Positions 61,211 through 64,000 of a stretch of 64,000 nucleotides of DNA are shown in pieces. A program made the translations under genes and the position numbers. Origin of the DNA: JAMLHH01 sp035515235 (lineage in GTDB: Bacteria; Bacteroidota; Bacteroidia; Chitinophagales; JADIYW01); assembly GCA_035515235.1 (NCBI GenBank), contig DATJBS010000019.1:1-64000 (forward strand), given 5' to 3'. The stretch's first letter is position 1, and the number at the start of each line of letters is the position of its first letter. The notes below the pieces were generated by a model. That model did no database searches. It saw nothing but the letters and a program-made list of their open reading frames with translations, and was not told the origin of the DNA.

Positions 61211-62251
61211 TTGGAAAATTCTATTCAAGAAGATATTCTAAAGCTTCATATTGAAAAAGCTATCTTATTTCGGGTTGATGCAGGAAAAACATCTGGTTAT
61301 GGGCATTTAAACCGCTGTATAAGTTTGGCAGAATTATTTAGTAAGAAGAGACATAGGGTTTTCTTTTTAATTAAAAGCGATGATAGGGATTCTGTTATTT
61401 CCACTTTGAAAAATTATAATTTCATTGGGGAGAATTATTTATTTTTAGAGAATAATATCAGCAAAACCGAAGATGTAAATCTATTGGCAGAATACTATAA
61501 TTCTGTATATGACTTTTTGGTTTTGGATCACTATGCTCATGATTTTGAATATCAAGTAACATTAAAAAATGCTGCCGTAAGATGGGCTCAATTTGACTAT
61601 AAATGCACCGACACTATATTGTCAGATTTAGTAATTAATACTAACCCATCAGCCACGGCTCTTAATTACATAAATTTATCCAACACAAATACTAAATTGT
61701 GTTTAGGTGCTGAATTTGCAATCATAAATGAGAACATAAGACTTACTGTTCCTGAACAGATAGAAAACCATGTTTTAATTTCTTTCGGAGCTGGAACATA
61801 TCCAGTCGAAATTATTAATCTCATTAATGAGATTATAAAGCAACCTGGATTTATATATCACATTGTTTCTAAAGATCCTAAACTCGAAAACCTAATTGAT
61901 TTCAAAAGCAACATTAATTTATATTTGAACATAGACGATGTTTCTAATATTTATAGAATATGCGAAATTGGTTTTGTTGCTGGAGGAATTACAGCATATG
62001 AACTTGCTTATCTTAACATCCCATTGATTATAATTCCATTTGCAGACAACCAAATTGTAAATGCAGCTGCTTTTGAAGAAATAGGCTTAGCTTTAAGTTT
62101 TTTAAGTCCAGAAATATTTTCTAAATATTTGAATAACTCTAGTCTCAAAAAAATCAAAATAGAATTGTCAAAAATTAAAAAATCCATTACAATAGATGGT
62201 AGAGGCTGCGAAAGAATTGTTAACGAATGTATTGAACTCATTTGTAAATAA
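61211..62251 (+). CDS. pseG: UDP-sugar hydrolase, PseG
   Basis: PseG removes UDP from the diacetamido-altrose sugar before condensation with pyruvate. The 346-residue protein has FRVDAGKTSGYGHLNRCISL (about 21-40), where the family His is in GYGHLNRC, and the GT28-like C-terminal GFVAGGITAYELAYLNIPLI (about 255-274). An in-frame stop at 61196-61198 and the absence of any later ATG before the core force a TTG start at 61211. Confidence 0.85.
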   Translation: MENSIQEDILKLHIEKAILFRVDAGKTSGYGHLNRCISLAELFSKKRHRVFFLIKSDDRDSVISTLKNYNFIGENYLFLENNISKTEDVNLLAEYYNSVYDFLVLDHYAHDFEYQVTLKNAAVRWAQFDYKCTDTILSDLVINTNPSATALNYINLSNTNTKLCLGAEFAIINENIRLTVPEQIENHVLISFGAGTYPVEIINLINEIIKQPGFIYHIVSKDPKLENLIDFKSNINLYLNIDDVSNIYRICEIGFVAGGITAYELAYLNIPLIIIPFADNQIVNAAAFEEIGLALSFLSPEIFSKYLNNSSLKKIKIELSKIKKSITIDGRGCERIVNECIELICK

Positions 62252-62257
62252 AAGATC

Positions 62258-62908
62258 ATGAATATTATAATAGTTGGTGGCAAAGGAAATGGAACTGTGG
62301 TATTAGCTACAATTATAGACATGATACAAAATCACAATGCAATCTATAATTTCATTGGATTTGTAAATAATAACTTCTATAATATAAAAGAAATTGAAGG
62401 TCATCCCGTAATTGGTGATTTTTCAGATTTAGAAAAAATATGTTTAGAAAAGGATGCCTTTTTTGTTAATGCTATTACTTCTGTTAAAACGATTAAAGAT
62501 ATAGACAAAAAATATCGAAGTGTTTTTCATGAATATGAATCAAGACTAGCTTCCATAATACATCCAGATACTTTTTTGGGATATCATGCCAAAATTGGGA
62601 AAGGAGCATTTATTGGTCCTCAAAACTATATTGGACAAAATGTTATAATTGATGAACTGGTATTCATTCACTCTCATTGTTATATAGCAAGAGATGCAAT
62701 TATTGGAGCTTTCTCTTACCTCGCTCCAAAAGTTTATATTGGTGCAGAATCCATTGTAGGCAAAAAAGTTTATTGCGGAATAAACTCACTAATTAAAGAA
62801 AGACTAACTATAGATGACTACAGCATCATAGGCATGGGAGCAATTATCTTGGACAATACAGAGAAAAACAGCTTGTATTACGGTTCAAAGGCTACCAAAA
62901 GAAATTAA
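62258..62908 (+). CDS. PglD/NeuD-like sugar acyltransferase
   Basis: The 216-residue protein has an N-terminal Rossmann-like part (IIIVGGKGNGTVVLATIIDM) and a hexapeptide-repeat domain (IGKGAFIGPQNYIGQNVIID; HSHCYIARDAIIGAFSYLAP with the catalytic His). This is the layout of PglD and NeuD, which acetylate amino or hydroxyl groups of sugars. It follows pseG by 6 bases and precedes pseI by 18, so it may decorate the nonulosonic acid or its precursor. Confidence 0.85.
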   Translation: MNIIIVGGKGNGTVVLATIIDMIQNHNAIYNFIGFVNNNFYNIKEIEGHPVIGDFSDLEKICLEKDAFFVNAITSVKTIKDIDKKYRSVFHEYESRLASIIHPDTFLGYHAKIGKGAFIGPQNYIGQNVIIDELVFIHSHCYIARDAIIGAFSYLAPKVYIGAESIVGKKVYCGINSLIKERLTIDDYSIIGMGAIILDNTEKNSLYYGSKATKRN

Positions 62909-62926
62909 TAGTATTTAAAAGTACAT

Positions 62927-63934
62927 ATGAAAAAAGATAAGGTATTTATAATCGCTGAACTTTCAGCCAATCACAATAATGATTTCGACTTAGCTGTAAG
63001 AACCATTGAAGCAATGGCTAAAGCAGGTGCAGATGCAGTAAAAGTACAGACTTACAAACCCCAAAGTCTTACACTAGATCTAGATACAGGATTTTTTGCT
63101 CCTAGAACTGAAGGAGCTTGGAAAGGTTATACCTCTTGGAATTTGTACACAGAGGCCTCTATGCCATATGAATGGCAACCTAAACTGAAAAAACTAACAG
63201 AAGATCTGGGTTTAATATTTTTCTCATCTCCTTTTGACTTAGAAGGAGTAGATTTTTTGGAAAGTATTAATGTGCCAATGTATAAAATTGCATCATTAGA
63301 GATTACGGATATTCCTCTAATAGAATACACTGCATCCAAAGGAAAGCCGATGATTATTTCTACTGGAGTAGCTGAATTTGAAGATATTCAGTTGGCAATA
63401 GAAGCTTGTCAAAGAGTTGGTAACAATGATATCACTTTATTAAAGTGTACATCACAATACCCAGCCACAATCGAGCAGGCTAATATATTAACCATGCCAG
63501 ATATAAGAAATAAATTTGGTGTCAAAGTTGGTTTATCAGATCATACTATGGGGCACTTAGTCCCAATTGTCGCAGTATCATTAGGAGCGACAGTCGTAGA
63601 GAAGCATTTTATTTTAGATCGAAATTTAGGAGGACCGGACTCATTTTTTTCAATGGAGCCAAATGAGTTTAAAGAAATGGTTGACTCTATCCGACAAACT
63701 GAAAAAGCTTTGGGAGAAATAAATTATAATGTGGCTGATTCTGATAAAAATAGACGAAGATCTCTTTTTGTCTCAGAAGATATCAAAACCGGCGAAGCTT
63801 TTACTCATGCAAATATTCGATCTATAAGACCAGGAAATGGCTTACACCCTAAACACTTAAATGAAATTTTAGGAAAAACAGCAAAAAATGATCTAAAAAA
63901 AGGGGATGCGCTTTCATTAGATATGATTAATTAA
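62927..63934 (+). CDS. pseI: Pseudaminic acid synthase, PseI (NeuB family)
   Basis: PseI condenses phosphoenolpyruvate with the free diacetamido sugar to give the nine-carbon acid. The 335-residue protein has the NeuB barrel (IIAELSANHNNDFDLAVRTI; KVQTYKPQSLTLD; ISTGVAEFEDIQLAI; LLKCTSQYPA; LSDHTMG) and a C-terminal SAF domain (about 275-335). AELSANHN and the TYKPQSLT stretch are closer to PseI than to sialic or legionaminic synthases. Its stop overlaps the next ATG (TAATG). Confidence 0.92.
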   Translation: MKKDKVFIIAELSANHNNDFDLAVRTIEAMAKAGADAVKVQTYKPQSLTLDLDTGFFAPRTEGAWKGYTSWNLYTEASMPYEWQPKLKKLTEDLGLIFFSSPFDLEGVDFLESINVPMYKIASLEITDIPLIEYTASKGKPMIISTGVAEFEDIQLAIEACQRVGNNDITLLKCTSQYPATIEQANILTMPDIRNKFGVKVGLSDHTMGHLVPIVAVSLGATVVEKHFILDRNLGGPDSFFSMEPNEFKEMVDSIRQTEKALGEINYNVADSDKNRRRSLFVSEDIKTGEAFTHANIRSIRPGNGLHPKHLNEILGKTAKNDLKKGDALSLDMIN

Positions 63935-64000
63935 TGATTTCAACAAAGAAACCCATTATCCTTACCAACTTTGGGTATCAAAGAAAAAATTGGATCGAGC
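63934..64000 (+). CDS. 5' end of a further gene in the operon (truncated by window)
   Basis: An ATG at 63934 overlaps the pseI stop, and the frame stays open to the window edge (MISTKKPIILTNFGYQRKNW and on). The 22 codons seen are too few to identify it. The coupling to pseI suggests it belongs to the same transcript. Confidence 0.5.
   Translation, partial: MISTKKPIILTNFGYQRKNWIE

Overview
The window is AT-rich (about one third G+C by eye) and comes from a member of the Bacteroidota. The evidence is gliding-motility ABC genes (gldA, gldF, gldG), a type IX secretion C-terminal sorting domain, Bacteroidota-type promoters (TTTG, then about 19 bases, then TAnnTTTG), almost no Shine-Dalgarno sites, a eukaryote-like NrdA/NrdB pair, and a heme A synthase that implies aerobic respiration. 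I cannot place it more finely than phylum. No rRNA, tRNA, CRISPR array, insertion sequence or prophage was seen.

Region 1 (1-24,500) is mostly housekeeping on the minus strand: gldA-gldF-gldG-Rieske operon, trmB, a lipoprotein, pheS with a radical SAM/SPASM gene, nadB, nrdB-nrdA, dtd, a putative porin, ridA with an uncharacterised partner, and recA. Three plus-strand islands interrupt it: a class II Fic gene preceded by paired direct repeats, a glycosyltransferase-ugd-uxs cassette that would make UDP-xylose, and a HigBA-like toxin-antitoxin module whose toxin is frameshifted.

Region 2 (24,600-28,600) holds a polyprenyl-phosphate sugar transferase, a Wzi-like outer-membrane barrel and a second small barrel, so it is an exopolysaccharide or capsule block. 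Region 3 (28,700-32,300) is leuA-leuC-leuD, with a terminator-like hairpin between leuA and leuC. Region 4 (32,300-50,600) is a mosaic of single genes and short operons: a T9SS sorting-domain-only protein, gmhB, COX15, thiL, a DMT transporter, redoxin, yaaA, csaA, GT2, two convergent L,D-transpeptidase-type genes, pyrF-nfu-mrp, a sterol desaturase-like protein and a TrmH-type methyltransferase. It also contains a decayed GxxExxY-family gene.

Region 5 (50,600-64,000) is a surface-sugar island. After tag it carries WbpE-, WbpD- and WbpB-like genes for a diacetamido-uronic acid, with an AlbA_2/ATPase-like gene wedged between the last two. A nine-gene nonulosonic (pseudaminic-type) acid operon then starts from a near-perfect promoter: pseB, pseC, a GNAT, an aldo/keto reductase, an SpsF-type cytidylyltransferase, a class III aminotransferase, pseG, a PglD/NeuD-like acyltransferase and pseI. 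The reductase, SpsF and class III aminotransferase are not part of the textbook pseudaminic pathway, and no canonical PseF is present, so this operon is the best candidate for undescribed chemistry. A new reading frame begins at the right edge.

Several starts were moved from the longest open frame, either because a TAnnTTTG box lies inside or just before the longer frame or because of family N-termini. All functional assignments come from reading motifs; no database search was run.
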